From positions 1 to 22,649 of the forward strand of contig JAAYSR010000085.1 of NCBI GenBank assembly GCA_012518325.1: a DNA stretch of 22,649 bases, read 5' to 3'. Below the pieces are notes generated by a model, which had not been told where the DNA came from, searched no databases, and saw only the letters and a program-made list of their open reading frames with translations. Below, piece by piece: positions 13,607-21,843 of the stretch. This DNA is from Bacillota bacterium (lineage in GTDB: Bacteria; Bacillota; Limnochordia; Darwinibacteriales; Darwinibacteriaceae). Both the position numbers and the translations under genes were made by a program. The stretch's first letter is position 1; each line of letters opens with the position of its first letter.

Positions 13607-15208
13607 TTAGAAGAGAAGAGATACGCCTAGCTTCTCCTTAGATACCGCTAGCTCCGCCCAGTCGGTCAGCCTCCAGTGGAAGTGAAGCAGATTCTCTGAA
13701 CTCGGGCGTACCAGCCAGCTGACACCGAGATCTCCAAGGAAACCTTCCACCCGCAGCTGCCAGTTCAGGAGCTGATCCCTCAGGCGGGCCCCAAGCCACA
13801 CCCGGGTCAAAAAAGAGCTGTACAAGTCATGTTCAAGCCAGGGCTCCACACCTTCCCCGTTCATCGCCAGGCCGGACCGCCACCGATGGGCCGGGGACAG
13901 AACCAGTTCAAAATGGTCAGGATAGCCCAGCGTCACCCTGTGCCGTTCCCGGCTCCTGGCTTCAAAGTCAATCATGGGCAGGTGCACTGAATAGAGCTCG
14001 TGGAGCCAAAGTTCATCCATGGGCTCTAAGTCTGCAAAAGCAGGACCCGCCAGCAGAAGTGGTACCACAAGATCACTGTCTTTCAGGCCTGCATGATTGC
14101 CGTTTTGGATCCCGGGACCATACAGAATTTTGGGGGGATTAAGCAAAGCCACAATGTCCCCGACCCGGGGGTGACTCAAATAGTTTAACAGGTTGGGGGG
14201 CGCTGCAGGGTAGGTATGATCCTTAGTCAGGCGGAGCCACTCTTCTTTGGACATAAAAGTCCCCAGGCAGCCCAGTTCTCCGTAGCCAAAATAGTCCTCG
14301 CCTGCATAGTCATAGGCATACTTGCCGTCCCTGTGGGTAATTTCAAAACTGCCGCCCGCGGCATACCCGCGAACCAAGCTGTCAGACACTCTGACTATGG
14401 CTAAATCTATGACTGTCTCCTCGGCTATTTTCCGGGCGAGCTCTTCCTTCCTGTCCGGATTGTTCAGATATATGTTGGGATAGGCCAGGTAGCAAAGTTC
14501 ATCCTGGACAGCCTCGCCAATGACATCATCATATCTGACGGTGTACACGCCCTGAGTGGTCATGCCATGGTCTGAATAGAGAACAAGATTGACGCCTTCA
14601 AGCTTGCCCCTTTTGGCTGCCAGTCCGAGATAGCGATCAAAGGTCCGCAGACTGTCCAGATGCTGCTGGCGCCCGCGGAGATGGCCCATAAGATCGCTGT
14701 GAAACCAGTAGAACTCCGCCACATCCTGAGTTTCCCAGATCCGCCCCAAATTGAGCAGGGACAGGCCCGCCAAGTGGTTCAGTCCAGGCAGGCCCAGCAG
14801 GAACTGGTGCCTGTTGCGCCGGTTGAATCCGGCAATCAGCTCAAGGGAAATGGGCATGTTGCTGACTTTTTTACCCGTTTCCCGATCCAAGTGTCCCCAA
14901 CCGACAAACTTGCCTTGAGAGTTGTTCAGCCCATCCTTGAGGCGAGTCATAATGATCTCAGTTCCTCCAGGATAGAGTGTGAGGCCATGCCGGACCTTTT
15001 GCCCCCTTTGGAACAGACTGGCAATATTGGGAAGCCTTCCTTCCTCCAATTCTGTAAAGAAGTCTTCCGAAAAAAATCCGTCCACATGCAGGATCAGAAA
15101 CTTATCTGCCCCATCCCGGGCCAAGACTGTGCTGCCAAATAAGAGTACGAAAGAAATCAGCATTGTGACGCAAACAGTAACTCGATTGATTCTGTGTCTA
15201 GACTCCAT
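13607..15208 (-). CDS. Secreted alkaline-phosphatase-superfamily hydrolase (phosphodiesterase-like)
   Basis: A 533-residue protein with a signal peptide (VTVCVTMLISFVLLFGSTVLA, cleavage near residue 30). Metal-site motifs of the alkaline phosphatase superfamily occur in order: HVDG (Asp 43), a candidate nucleophile Thr 83 in GGTEIIM, HSDLMGH (Asp 172, His 176), YSDHGM (Asp 213, His 214) and GNHAGL (His 372). The order fits the type I phosphodiesterase/nucleotide pyrophosphatase group, so it probably cleaves a phosphate or sulphate ester outside the cytoplasm. The last 115 residues are rich in alternating hydrophobic beta-strand patterns and end in Phe, which is unusual for these enzymes. Start ATG 15208 has AAGGAGAG upstream. 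It is the last gene of the run, 29 bp after GH3. Confidence 0.82.
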   Translation of the reverse strand: MESRHRINRVTVCVTMLISFVLLFGSTVLARDGADKFLILHVDGFFSEDFFTELEEGRLPNIASLFQRGQKVRHGLTLYPGGTEIIMTRLKDGLNNSQGKFVGWGHLDRETGKKVSNMPISLELIAGFNRRNRHQFLLGLPGLNHLAGLSLLNLGRIWETQDVAEFYWFHSDLMGHLRGRQQHLDSLRTFDRYLGLAAKRGKLEGVNLVLYSDHGMTTQGVYTVRYDDVIGEAVQDELCYLAYPNIYLNNPDRKEELARKIAEETVIDLAIVRVSDSLVRGYAAGGSFEITHRDGKYAYDYAGEDYFGYGELGCLGTFMSKEEWLRLTKDHTYPAAPPNLLNYLSHPRVGDIVALLNPPKILYGPGIQNGNHAGLKDSDLVVPLLLAGPAFADLEPMDELWLHELYSVHLPMIDFEARSRERHRVTLGYPDHFELVLSPAHRWRSGLAMNGEGVEPWLEHDLYSSFLTRVWLGARLRDQLLNWQLRVEGFLGDLGVSWLVRPSSENLLHFHWRLTDWAELAVSKEKLGVSLLF

Positions 15209-15220
15209 CTATAGCTCTCC

Positions 15221-15236
15221 TTAAACATCGGTTTAA
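15221..15236. repeat. Inverted repeat between the GH3 and phosphatase genes
   Basis: TTAAAC-ATCG-GTTTAA is a perfect 6+4+6 repeat that touches the ribosome binding site of the phosphatase gene (CTCCTT on the + strand at 15217-15222). A hairpin here could modestly affect translation initiation. It is AT-rich and weak. Confidence 0.4.
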
Positions 15237-15237
15237 A

Positions 15238-17664
15238 TCAGTGCAGCCCAGGCCGGCCCAAAAACCAGTACTTCAAGGCAAGCCAACGCTCGCCGTTAGC
15301 CCAGGCCAATAGCCCCTTAACCAAACTTGCGGGTATTGCTCCTCCGCTTAAAGCTGCAATCGAGCGCAGAGGCATCTCCCTTGTGCTGGTCCAGCTCATG
15401 ATCCACAACGGGTCAGACTCATCCTTCGTTCCCGTCATCTTCCATAAATACCGCTTGGCAAAGCGAAGAACCAGCCGGCCAAGGAAGATCTCCTGCAGAT
15501 CCTCCAACGTGGAGTTGCTGTGAAATCTCTTTTCTCCGCTCCGTGGAGCAGGAAACTCTCTTCCCCAGACTGCCCTGAACTCTTCCTGGGAAATCTGCTG
15601 ATTTGAATCGTTGAGGCTGTAATATCCAGGGGCCGTTTCCCTGTAGTCAGGCACCTCAACCTCAGGGCGTGTCGATTCGATCCGAACCTCAGCTGTCAGG
15701 TGCAGGTCCCGTGAGGAAGACCCCACCGAAATCTGATACTCCCCTGCTTCTACGTGCCAATCCTTGATGACCGCATTGTAATAGGCAAAGGAACGTGAAT
15801 TGAGCACAAACTCAACAGTCTTTTTCTCGCCGGGTTCAAGGCGAATCTTCTTGAATCCCTTCAGCTCCCGGGGAGCCCGGAAGAGCACTGATTCTTCCTT
15901 CCCGACATAGAGCTGAACGATTTCAGAACCCGCCCGGGAACCTGTATTGGTGACAGTGCAGCGCACTTTCAGGGTATCTGTGTCCAGAATTTCAGCTGAA
16001 GACAGCTCCAGATCACCATAGCTGAACTGGGTATAGCTCAAGCCGAAACCCAAGGGAAACAGCACATCCCGTTCCGCCGCATCATAATACCTGTAGCCGA
16101 CAAAAATGCTCTCCCTGTACTCCGTCTGGTCACGGTTATAAGCAAAGTACCGGTTGGCAAGGCAGTCTTCCAGCTGCAAAGGATAGCTTTCAGCCAGTTT
16201 TCCCGACGGATTGGCATTGCCGAAGAGAAGATCCAAAGCAGCGCCTGCTCCGGCCTGGCCACCCAAATAAGTATGCAAAACCGCCTTGACATTATTCAGC
16301 CACGGCATAACAACCGGCGCTCCTGCAGATAAGACCACCACAGTATTGGGATTCACCTTGGCCACCCTGCTGATCAGCTCATTATGGCTGGGGGGCAGAT
16401 CTAAATGGGTGCGGTCGTAGCCTTCTGATTCATATCTGGCTGTCAGGCCGGCAAAAACAACGGCAACGTCAGCTTTCTCCGCAGCCTGGCAGGCTTCAGC
16501 GATCAATTCCTCCCTTACCTCATCGTGATCCAGTTCATAACCCCTGGCATAGGTATACTTCCTCTTGGATTCCTCCAATACACTAAGAACAGTATCGAGC
16601 TTGGCGGGATTAATCAAAGAGCTCCCTGCCCCTTGATAGCGCGGCTGTTCCGCAAACTGCCCCAAAACGGCAATGGTCTGCCGGTCAGAAAGGGGCAAAA
16701 TGCTGTCTGCATTCTTCAGCAGCACAGCTGATTCCGCCGCAATTTTCCGAGCCAGAGCATGATGGGCATCTGCATCGTAACAATACTCCCTCTTTGCCGC
16801 GACACCTTTCGCAACCAAGTGCAGCACCCGCCGTACACACTTGTTCAGTGCCTGTTCTGTCAAACGGCCTGAACTCAGATCCTCTTCGATTTGTGCCGCG
16901 CTGACGCCATGGGAGGCAGGCATCTCCAGATCGAGACCTGCCTTGACACTCAGCCCGGGGTCGTTTACCGCGCCCCAGTCCGAGATTGTTGCACCTGCAA
17001 AACCCCATTCTGTTCGCAGTATACAGTCCAGGAGCCAGTGGTTTTCACAGCAGTACATGCCGTTCAGCTTGTTGTAGGCCGGCATCACCGTCCAGGGATC
17101 TGCCTCGCGTACCGCCCGTTCAAAGGCAGCCAGGTAGATCTCCCTCAATGCCCGCTCGTCAACAAGGGAATCATTGAGCATACGCCAGCGCTCCTGATTG
17201 TTCGCGGCAAAATGCTTGAGGCAGGCGCCTACGCCTACTGATTGAACCCCTTTAATCCAAGCGGCCCCCAACTCCCCGGCAAGCCATGGGTCTTCGGAAA
17301 AGTACTCGAAGTTCCTGCCGCACAGGGGCGAACGCTTAATGTTCACACCAGGTCCAAGGACAATGGAGACGCCTTCCTGCAGTGCTTCCTCGCCAATGGC
17401 TCTGCCCATGGCATAGAGCAGATCTGGATCCCAGGAATTGGCACTGGCCGCCGGCGGCGGGAAACAGGTGGAAGGCAGGCTGGTTCCAATGCCGAGGCGG
17501 TCTCCTTCCTCGTCTTGCTTCCGCAGACCGTGGGGTCCGTCTGCCACCATGATGGAGGGAATTCCCAGTCTCCCTACTGGGGTGGTCTGCCATTGCCCAG
17601 AACCGGAGACCAGTGCGATTTTCTCCTCCCTTGTCAAAGAGTCAGCAAGCCTGTTGATGTCCAT
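15238..17664 (-). CDS. Glycoside hydrolase family 3 beta-glycosidase
   Basis: An 808-residue GH3 enzyme without a signal peptide, so it is cytoplasmic and probably hydrolyses imported oligosaccharides or glycosides. Domains in order: TIM-barrel (1 to about 290) with ADGPHGLR, KHFAANNQE (150-158) and the nucleophile region ISDWGA (Asp 229); the alpha/beta sandwich domain (about 310-540) with ESEGYDRTHLDLP, the segment that carries or neighbours the acid/base Glu in relatives; then a fibronectin-III-like domain (LKVRCTVTNTGSRAGSEIVQLYVG). A tail of about 130 residues, common in Firmicutes GH3 enzymes, follows. Start ATG 17664 follows GGGAGG. It lies 15 bp after the GNAT gene and 29 bp before the phosphatase. 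The sugar specificity (glucose, xylose or other) cannot be read from sequence alone. Confidence 0.94.
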   Translation of the reverse strand: MDINRLADSLTREEKIALVSGSGQWQTTPVGRLGIPSIMVADGPHGLRKQDEEGDRLGIGTSLPSTCFPPPAASANSWDPDLLYAMGRAIGEEALQEGVSIVLGPGVNIKRSPLCGRNFEYFSEDPWLAGELGAAWIKGVQSVGVGACLKHFAANNQERWRMLNDSLVDERALREIYLAAFERAVREADPWTVMPAYNKLNGMYCCENHWLLDCILRTEWGFAGATISDWGAVNDPGLSVKAGLDLEMPASHGVSAAQIEEDLSSGRLTEQALNKCVRRVLHLVAKGVAAKREYCYDADAHHALARKIAAESAVLLKNADSILPLSDRQTIAVLGQFAEQPRYQGAGSSLINPAKLDTVLSVLEESKRKYTYARGYELDHDEVREELIAEACQAAEKADVAVVFAGLTARYESEGYDRTHLDLPPSHNELISRVAKVNPNTVVVLSAGAPVVMPWLNNVKAVLHTYLGGQAGAGAALDLLFGNANPSGKLAESYPLQLEDCLANRYFAYNRDQTEYRESIFVGYRYYDAAERDVLFPLGFGLSYTQFSYGDLELSSAEILDTDTLKVRCTVTNTGSRAGSEIVQLYVGKEESVLFRAPRELKGFKKIRLEPGEKKTVEFVLNSRSFAYYNAVIKDWHVEAGEYQISVGSSSRDLHLTAEVRIESTRPEVEVPDYRETAPGYYSLNDSNQQISQEEFRAVWGREFPAPRSGEKRFHSNSTLEDLQEIFLGRLVLRFAKRYLWKMTGTKDESDPLWIMSWTSTREMPLRSIAALSGGAIPASLVKGLLAWANGERWLALKYWFLGRPGLH

Positions 17665-17679
17665 AGCAACCTCCCTGTG

Positions 17680-18219
17680 CTACTTGCGGGCTTCCCACTC
17701 CTCTTTCAAAAGCCCGTAGCAGATCTCATCGTGAAACTCGCCGTTGCGGTAGCGCTTTTTCCTCCGTACGCCTTCCTGGACAAAACCGACTTTCTCGTAA
17801 ACATGCCTGGCCCGAGCATTAAAGGACCAGCATACCAGCTCCACGCGGTTTAGACGCAGCTGGCTGAAGGCGAAGTCGATGATGAGCTGCAGCGCTTCAG
17901 TTCCGAAGCCCTTGCCCAGATATTCTTCCTTGCCGATCACGATCCCCAGCTCGCCCCAGCCGTTCTTTTCATCTAACTTGATAAAGTCGATTTGACCTAT
18001 GTATTCCTCGGTATCGCGAAAGGCTATGACAAAGCCTTTCCAGTTGGTTGACATGGCCATGTCAAGATACCCCCTGGTATCCTTTTCTGAATGGGGATAG
18101 AGGAAAATATCGGACAATGTATCCACGATCTTGGGATTGTTCACCCAGCCGCGCATATGCTCATAGTCGCTTTCCCGGTATTCTCGCAGCATGACCCTGT
18201 TTCCATAGATGTGTGCCAC
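17680..18219 (-). CDS. GNAT family N-acetyltransferase (RimJ/RimL type)
   Basis: A 179-residue acetyltransferase with the RimJ/RimL fold pattern: N-terminal VMLREYRESDYEHMRGW, acetyl-CoA-binding segment GIVIGKEEYLGKGFGTEALQLIIDFAF, followed by NRVELVCWSFNARARHVYEKVGFVQEGVRRKKRY. Members acetylate protein N-termini, aminoglycosides or small amines. The substrate here is unknown. Start GTG 18219 has AGGGGGG seven bases upstream. It sits between the SAM methyltransferase (29 bp upstream) and GH3 (15 bp downstream) and is probably in the same transcript. Confidence 0.93.
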   Translation of the reverse strand: MAHIYGNRVMLREYRESDYEHMRGWVNNPKIVDTLSDIFLYPHSEKDTRGYLDMAMSTNWKGFVIAFRDTEEYIGQIDFIKLDEKNGWGELGIVIGKEEYLGKGFGTEALQLIIDFAFSQLRLNRVELVCWSFNARARHVYEKVGFVQEGVRRKKRYRNGEFHDEICYGLLKEEWEARK

Positions 18220-18248
18220 TCTGTTTCCCCCCTGCGGATTTGTCCAGA

Positions 18249-18881
18249 CTACTGAAGCGGCTGCTCTTCACCGTCAAAGTGCTTTTTGCCTTCCAATCGG
18301 TAGATGATGAACTTCTCACGGGCATCCTGTGCTCCAGGAACCCGGATCTTGTTGATCTTGCGGAAGGGGTATTTCCTAACCACTTTCTTGAACTCGGGCA
18401 AAGGATAGTACAAGATTACATCAACTGTACGGGGTTTCCTCTCTACCGAAGACACGATGTTGGCCATCACTTTCTTGAAGACCTGATCAGAAAAGGGATT
18501 GAAAAAATAGAAACAGGTGTCCTCTGGCTTAACCTTATAGTCCTCGGCCAGCCCGTACTTCAACACTATCGGCGAAGTAATGTGCCTGGCTTTCACACGA
18601 TAGCGGGCCTTGTTGGCCAAAGCCTCCTCATAGGTCTTGTCATGGGCTTCAATGCCGACCACCGGCAGCTTGAACCTCCTATGAATGTAAAAGGTCACCC
18701 GCCCCCGTCCGCAGCCAAAGTCAACTACGCGCTGATGCCTTTTCAAAGTATATGATTGGAACAGAGTCTCCAGGGCTTGGTAGGGAGTCGCCTCATAACG
18801 GTTGTAGTGGCTTTGGTTCGTCCATTCCCTTAAGCCTGTTGTTCTGATTCCCAATTCTCTGTCGTACTTTTTCGCCACCAT
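18249..18881 (-). CDS. SAM-dependent methyltransferase, class I
   Basis: A 210-residue protein with the SAM-binding motif I VVDFGCGRGR (52-61), an acidic residue after strand 2 (VVGIEAHD) and FFNPF (126-130) at the motif IV position. The layout (EWTNQSHYNRYEATPYQALETLF upstream of motif I) is common in Firmicutes class I methyltransferases of unknown substrate. No target-recognition domain is visible, so a small-molecule, RNA or protein target is equally possible. Start ATG 18881 lies 7 nt after AAAGGAG and is inside the last 52 bp of the adenine methylase gene, so translation is probably coupled. Confidence 0.85.
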   Translation of the reverse strand: MVAKKYDRELGIRTTGLREWTNQSHYNRYEATPYQALETLFQSYTLKRHQRVVDFGCGRGRVTFYIHRRFKLPVVGIEAHDKTYEEALANKARYRVKARHITSPIVLKYGLAEDYKVKPEDTCFYFFNPFSDQVFKKVMANIVSSVERKPRTVDVILYYPLPEFKKVVRKYPFRKINKIRVPGAQDAREKFIIYRLEGKKHFDGEEQPLQ

Positions 18882-19681
18882 GGCTCTGCTCCTTTCTCTG
18901 CAACATTTTTCAGGGCCAGGATTTCCTGGGCAGGGCTGCGATCCCCTGTGCAGGAAATGCGGCGCGGCGCTTTGAGAATAATCAGTTCAAAGCCCAGTTC
19001 GGCATAGAGCCTGATAATTCTCTCGGTGGCCTGGTTGGATGCCGCCACCGGCCCTGGATGTTTGGCCAGCCAGTTGGCCAGGCGCACCTGGTCCTCCCAA
19101 GTAAACCCTCCCTTAGCATACTGGGTAAACTCAACATCATAGGGAGGATCGGCATAGACAAAATCCTCATGCCCCAGCCCGATCCCCGCGAAATCCCCGG
19201 TCTGAAACTCCCATTTGCCTAGCACAGAACGGTATGCTCTAAAGTCATAGACATAGTTGATGCGCCGATAGCGCCCAAAAGGCACATTGAACTCGCCGTT
19301 CTTGTTAAAGCGGCACAGGCCGTTGTAACCGGTACGGTTGAGATAATAAAAAAGCTCCGCAGCCTCCCGGCTGCCGGCTCCGCCAGTTTTAATCAGCTCA
19401 TTGAAGCGGCTGCGGGCTCGGTAATAAAAGTCCTTGTCATTCACAAATTCCTGGCTGATGACCAGCCCCCGCTGCAGCCACCTGTAAAAGTTCAGCAAAT
19501 GGGGATTGATGTCATTCAGCAAAGCGTCCCTGGGCCTTAGACCCAAGGCTACAGCCAGGCCGCCGCAAAAAGGCTCCACCAGTCTGCGTTCGTTGTAAGG
19601 CTCCCAGAGCTCACGCAGATAAGGCACGAGCCAGCGCTTTCCACCCGCCCACTTGAGGGGTGGAACAAGCTTGTTATCCAT
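18830..19681 (-). CDS. dam: DNA adenine-N6 methyltransferase (Dam/D12 class)
   Basis: A 283-residue D12-class adenine methylase. Motif I region PPLKWAGGKRWL (7-18) and EPFCGGLAVAL (36-46) bind SAM, NRTGYNGLCRFNKNGEFNVPFGRY (115-138) is the Dam-like central region, and YADPPY (176-181) is the catalytic DPPY. The likely target is GATC, as in Dam and DpnM, but specificity cannot be proved here. No restriction endonuclease gene is adjacent, so it appears to be an orphan methylase or one separated from its partner. Start ATG 19681 is chosen because the family sequence begins there. AAAGGAG is about 12 nt upstream, a slightly long spacing. The gene overlaps the SAM methyltransferase by 52 bp. Confidence 0.92.
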   Translation of the reverse strand: MDNKLVPPLKWAGGKRWLVPYLRELWEPYNERRLVEPFCGGLAVALGLRPRDALLNDINPHLLNFYRWLQRGLVISQEFVNDKDFYYRARSRFNELIKTGGAGSREAAELFYYLNRTGYNGLCRFNKNGEFNVPFGRYRRINYVYDFRAYRSVLGKWEFQTGDFAGIGLGHEDFVYADPPYDVEFTQYAKGGFTWEDQVRLANWLAKHPGPVAASNQATERIIRLYAELGFELIILKAPRRISCTGDRSPAQEILALKNVAEKGAEPWWRKSTTENWESEQQA

Positions 19682-19730
19682 TAAATTTGGCTGCTCCTTT
19701 CTCAAAAAACACCCTGTAAAGGCGATATGC

Positions 19731-20537
19731 CTATTTGCGATCAAAGATTGTGCCGGCCAGGAAATCTCCCAAACGGGGAAAGAGGACATACAGACGGGCA
19801 CCAACTTCCATCAGGCGAGGAAGGTTAATTTCCCGTTTCCGGGTCAGCATGCAGTCCACAACGGATTTTGCAACCTGTTGGGGATCCAGCACCCAGTGCT
19901 TGAGCTTGGCCAGATAGGAACCGTCCTGATCCGCCCGCTGGAAAAAGTCTGTGGCAATCGGACCCGGGTTCACCGTGGTGACGTAGATGCCAAAGGGCTG
20001 GAGCTCCAGGCGCAAAGCATTGGAAAATCCCCGCACTGCAAATTTGGTGCCGGCATAGACCGCCGACTTGGGAGTTGCCATTTTGCCTGCCTGGGAGGAA
20101 ATATTGATAATGTGACCCCTTCTCCGTTTTTTCATCTCCAGGACCACCCTTTGGGTAATCTGAATCAAGCCCAGCACATTGACGCGAAACATCTCCTCTG
20201 TAACGTTGGGGGATGTCTCCAGGGCCTCCTCAAACAGCCCAAATCCTGCGCTGTTCACCAGGACATCGATCGTTCCATCCATTTCACCGATGATCCGGCT
20301 CAGCACCTTAGATACCTGCATCCGGTCTCCCACATCCAGAACATAGGCAAAGGCCTCGTCATTTGAGAGCTCACGGCATTTCTCCTGCACAGCAAGGAGG
20401 CGGTCTTCCCGCCTCGCCGCCGCAATCACAACAGCTCCCCGCCTGGCCGCTTCATAGGCGATCTGTTCCCCCAGCCCGCTGGAAGCCCCTGTGATCAGAA
20501 CCCTCTTTCCCCTTAATCGCTGCACAGCTTTGCTCAT
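19731..20537 (-). CDS. Short-chain dehydrogenase/reductase (SDR)
   Basis: A 268-residue classical SDR with the nucleotide-binding motif TGASSGLG (16-23), VNSAG (94-98) and the catalytic Ser-Tyr-Lys set (ISS at 146-148, Tyr 161, Lys 165 in YAGTKFA), then the NPGPIATDF segment. It is close in form to B. subtilis YqjQ/DltE-like SDRs. An Arg after strand 2 (AAARRED) suggests NADP(H). The substrate is unknown. The ATG (20537) overlaps the pepT stop by 4 bp (ATGA), so the two are translationally coupled. The C-terminal LFPRLGDFLAGTIFDRK is hydrophobic and may sit at the membrane. Confidence 0.93.
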   Translation of the reverse strand: MSKAVQRLRGKRVLITGASSGLGEQIAYEAARRGAVVIAAARREDRLLAVQEKCRELSNDEAFAYVLDVGDRMQVSKVLSRIIGEMDGTIDVLVNSAGFGLFEEALETSPNVTEEMFRVNVLGLIQITQRVVLEMKKRRRGHIINISSQAGKMATPKSAVYAGTKFAVRGFSNALRLELQPFGIYVTTVNPGPIATDFFQRADQDGSYLAKLKHWVLDPQQVAKSVVDCMLTRKREINLPRLMEVGARLYVLFPRLGDFLAGTIFDRK

Positions 20538-21769
20538 AGCTTAGGACGCGCCCCATACTTCTCGGCAATTTTCACCAAGGCTGCCACACAGTCATCCATA
20601 GCCTGCACGCAGGCATATTCCAGCTTGGAATGGTGATTATGGCTCCCTGTTCCCAAATTTGGACAGGGAAGGCCCATAAAGGAAAGGCGCGCTCCGTCTG
20701 TCCCTCCCCGTACCGGAATGCTGTAAGGCTCGCCGCCGACTTCCCGCACTGCCTCATAGGCGGTTTCAATCAGATGCCAGTGCGGCTTGATCTGGGGCTC
20801 CATATTGGCATAACTGTCAGTAATTTCATATGCGACAGTACCTTCGCCGTAGATGTCGTTGCACCATTTGGCCGCTCGCTTGATCCGTTCCTTTTTTGCC
20901 TGGAATCTGTCGGCATCATGATCCCTGATAATGTACGTCAGCGTCGCCTTTTCCACACTGCCCTGCAAATCGATTAAGTGGTAAAAGCCCTCGTAGCCTT
21001 CTGTGTGTTCCGGCCTTTCCGCATGGGGCAGGAGGCTGTGGAACTCCATGGCAATGAGGGAAGCGTTCTTCATCTTGTTCTTGGCAGTTCCAGGATGGAT
21101 ATTGCTTCCTTTCACCTCGATCTTGGCGGCGGCAGCGTTGAATGTCTCATATTCAACCTCACCGAAGGCCCCGCCGTCTACGGTATAGGCAAAATCGGCG
21201 CCAAAACGCTTTACGTCAAAACGGTCGGCCCCCCGGCCTATCTCCTCGTCGGGAGTGAAACCGATTTTGATCGTGCCGTGTCTGATTTCTGGATTGGTCA
21301 GCAAGATCTCGGCCATGGTCATGATTTCCGCAATGCCCGCCCGATTGTCCGCACCCAGCAGCGTGGTGCCGTCTGTTACCACCAGATCCTTGCCGACATA
21401 GTTCTTTAGGGAATCGTACTCCACGGGGCTGAGAACGATCTCCTCCTCCGGGTTAAGCACAATATCGCCGCCGTCATAGTTTTCGACAACCCGGGCGTTG
21501 ATGTTCTGGAAGGGCACATCCCTAACCGTGTCCATGTGGGCGATAAACCCGATCACCGGCCCGTCCCAGCCGTCAATGCTGGCTTCTATGGTGCCGAACA
21601 CATAGCCGTTTTCATCCATATGTGCATCCTTGATCCCAAGCTCCAGCATTTCTTCCACCAGCGCCTGGCCGAAATCCAATTGCTCAGGCGTGCTCGGACA
21701 GGTCTCACTTGTGCTGTCAGACGCAGCCGCGAAGTTTGTGTACCTAAGAAGCCTTTCGTATGCTTTCAC
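20534..21769 (-). CDS. pepT: Peptidase T (tripeptide aminopeptidase)
   Basis: A 411-residue M20 metallopeptidase that removes N-terminal residues from tripeptides in the cytoplasm, in keeping with an amino-acid-fermenting cell. Two-zinc site residues are in place: FIAHMDT (His 78, Asp 80), LLGADNRAG (Asp 141), TPDEEIGRG (Glu 175, Glu 176), YTVDGG (Asp 198) and the C-terminal GTGSHNHHSKLEYA His. Length and motif spacing match E. coli PepT. Start GTG 21769 has AAGGGGG seven bases upstream. It starts the pepT-SDR-dam group, 74 bp after the GGDEF/HD-GYP stop. A promoter in that gap is uncertain (TTGACG near 21837 without a good -10). Confidence 0.95.
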   Translation of the reverse strand: MKAYERLLRYTNFAAASDSTSETCPSTPEQLDFGQALVEEMLELGIKDAHMDENGYVFGTIEASIDGWDGPVIGFIAHMDTVRDVPFQNINARVVENYDGGDIVLNPEEEIVLSPVEYDSLKNYVGKDLVVTDGTTLLGADNRAGIAEIMTMAEILLTNPEIRHGTIKIGFTPDEEIGRGADRFDVKRFGADFAYTVDGGAFGEVEYETFNAAAAKIEVKGSNIHPGTAKNKMKNASLIAMEFHSLLPHAERPEHTEGYEGFYHLIDLQGSVEKATLTYIIRDHDADRFQAKKERIKRAAKWCNDIYGEGTVAYEITDSYANMEPQIKPHWHLIETAYEAVREVGGEPYSIPVRGGTDGARLSFMGLPCPNLGTGSHNHHSKLEYACVQAMDDCVAALVKIAEKYGARPKL

Positions 21770-21843
21770 TTCACTGCCCCCTTGCCTTTTCCTTGTGTTT
21801 CGTTTGTCAATTACTGCTTATGCATGACAGCCGTCAATGTGTC

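Noticed and set aside
17242..17853. 203-codon + strand ORF
   Set aside because: Antisense shadow of the GH3 N-terminus and the GNAT C-terminus. Both - strand genes have clear family motifs.
19653..20366. 237-codon + strand ORF
   Set aside because: Antisense shadow of the SDR gene, which carries the full TGASSGLG, NSAG and YxxxK motifs.
21785..21843. Terminator or promoter between the GGDEF/HD-GYP gene and pepT
   Set aside because: Only an imperfect GACAGC/GCTGTC repeat without a U-tract, and a TTGACG without a convincing -10, were found. Neither is strong enough to call.
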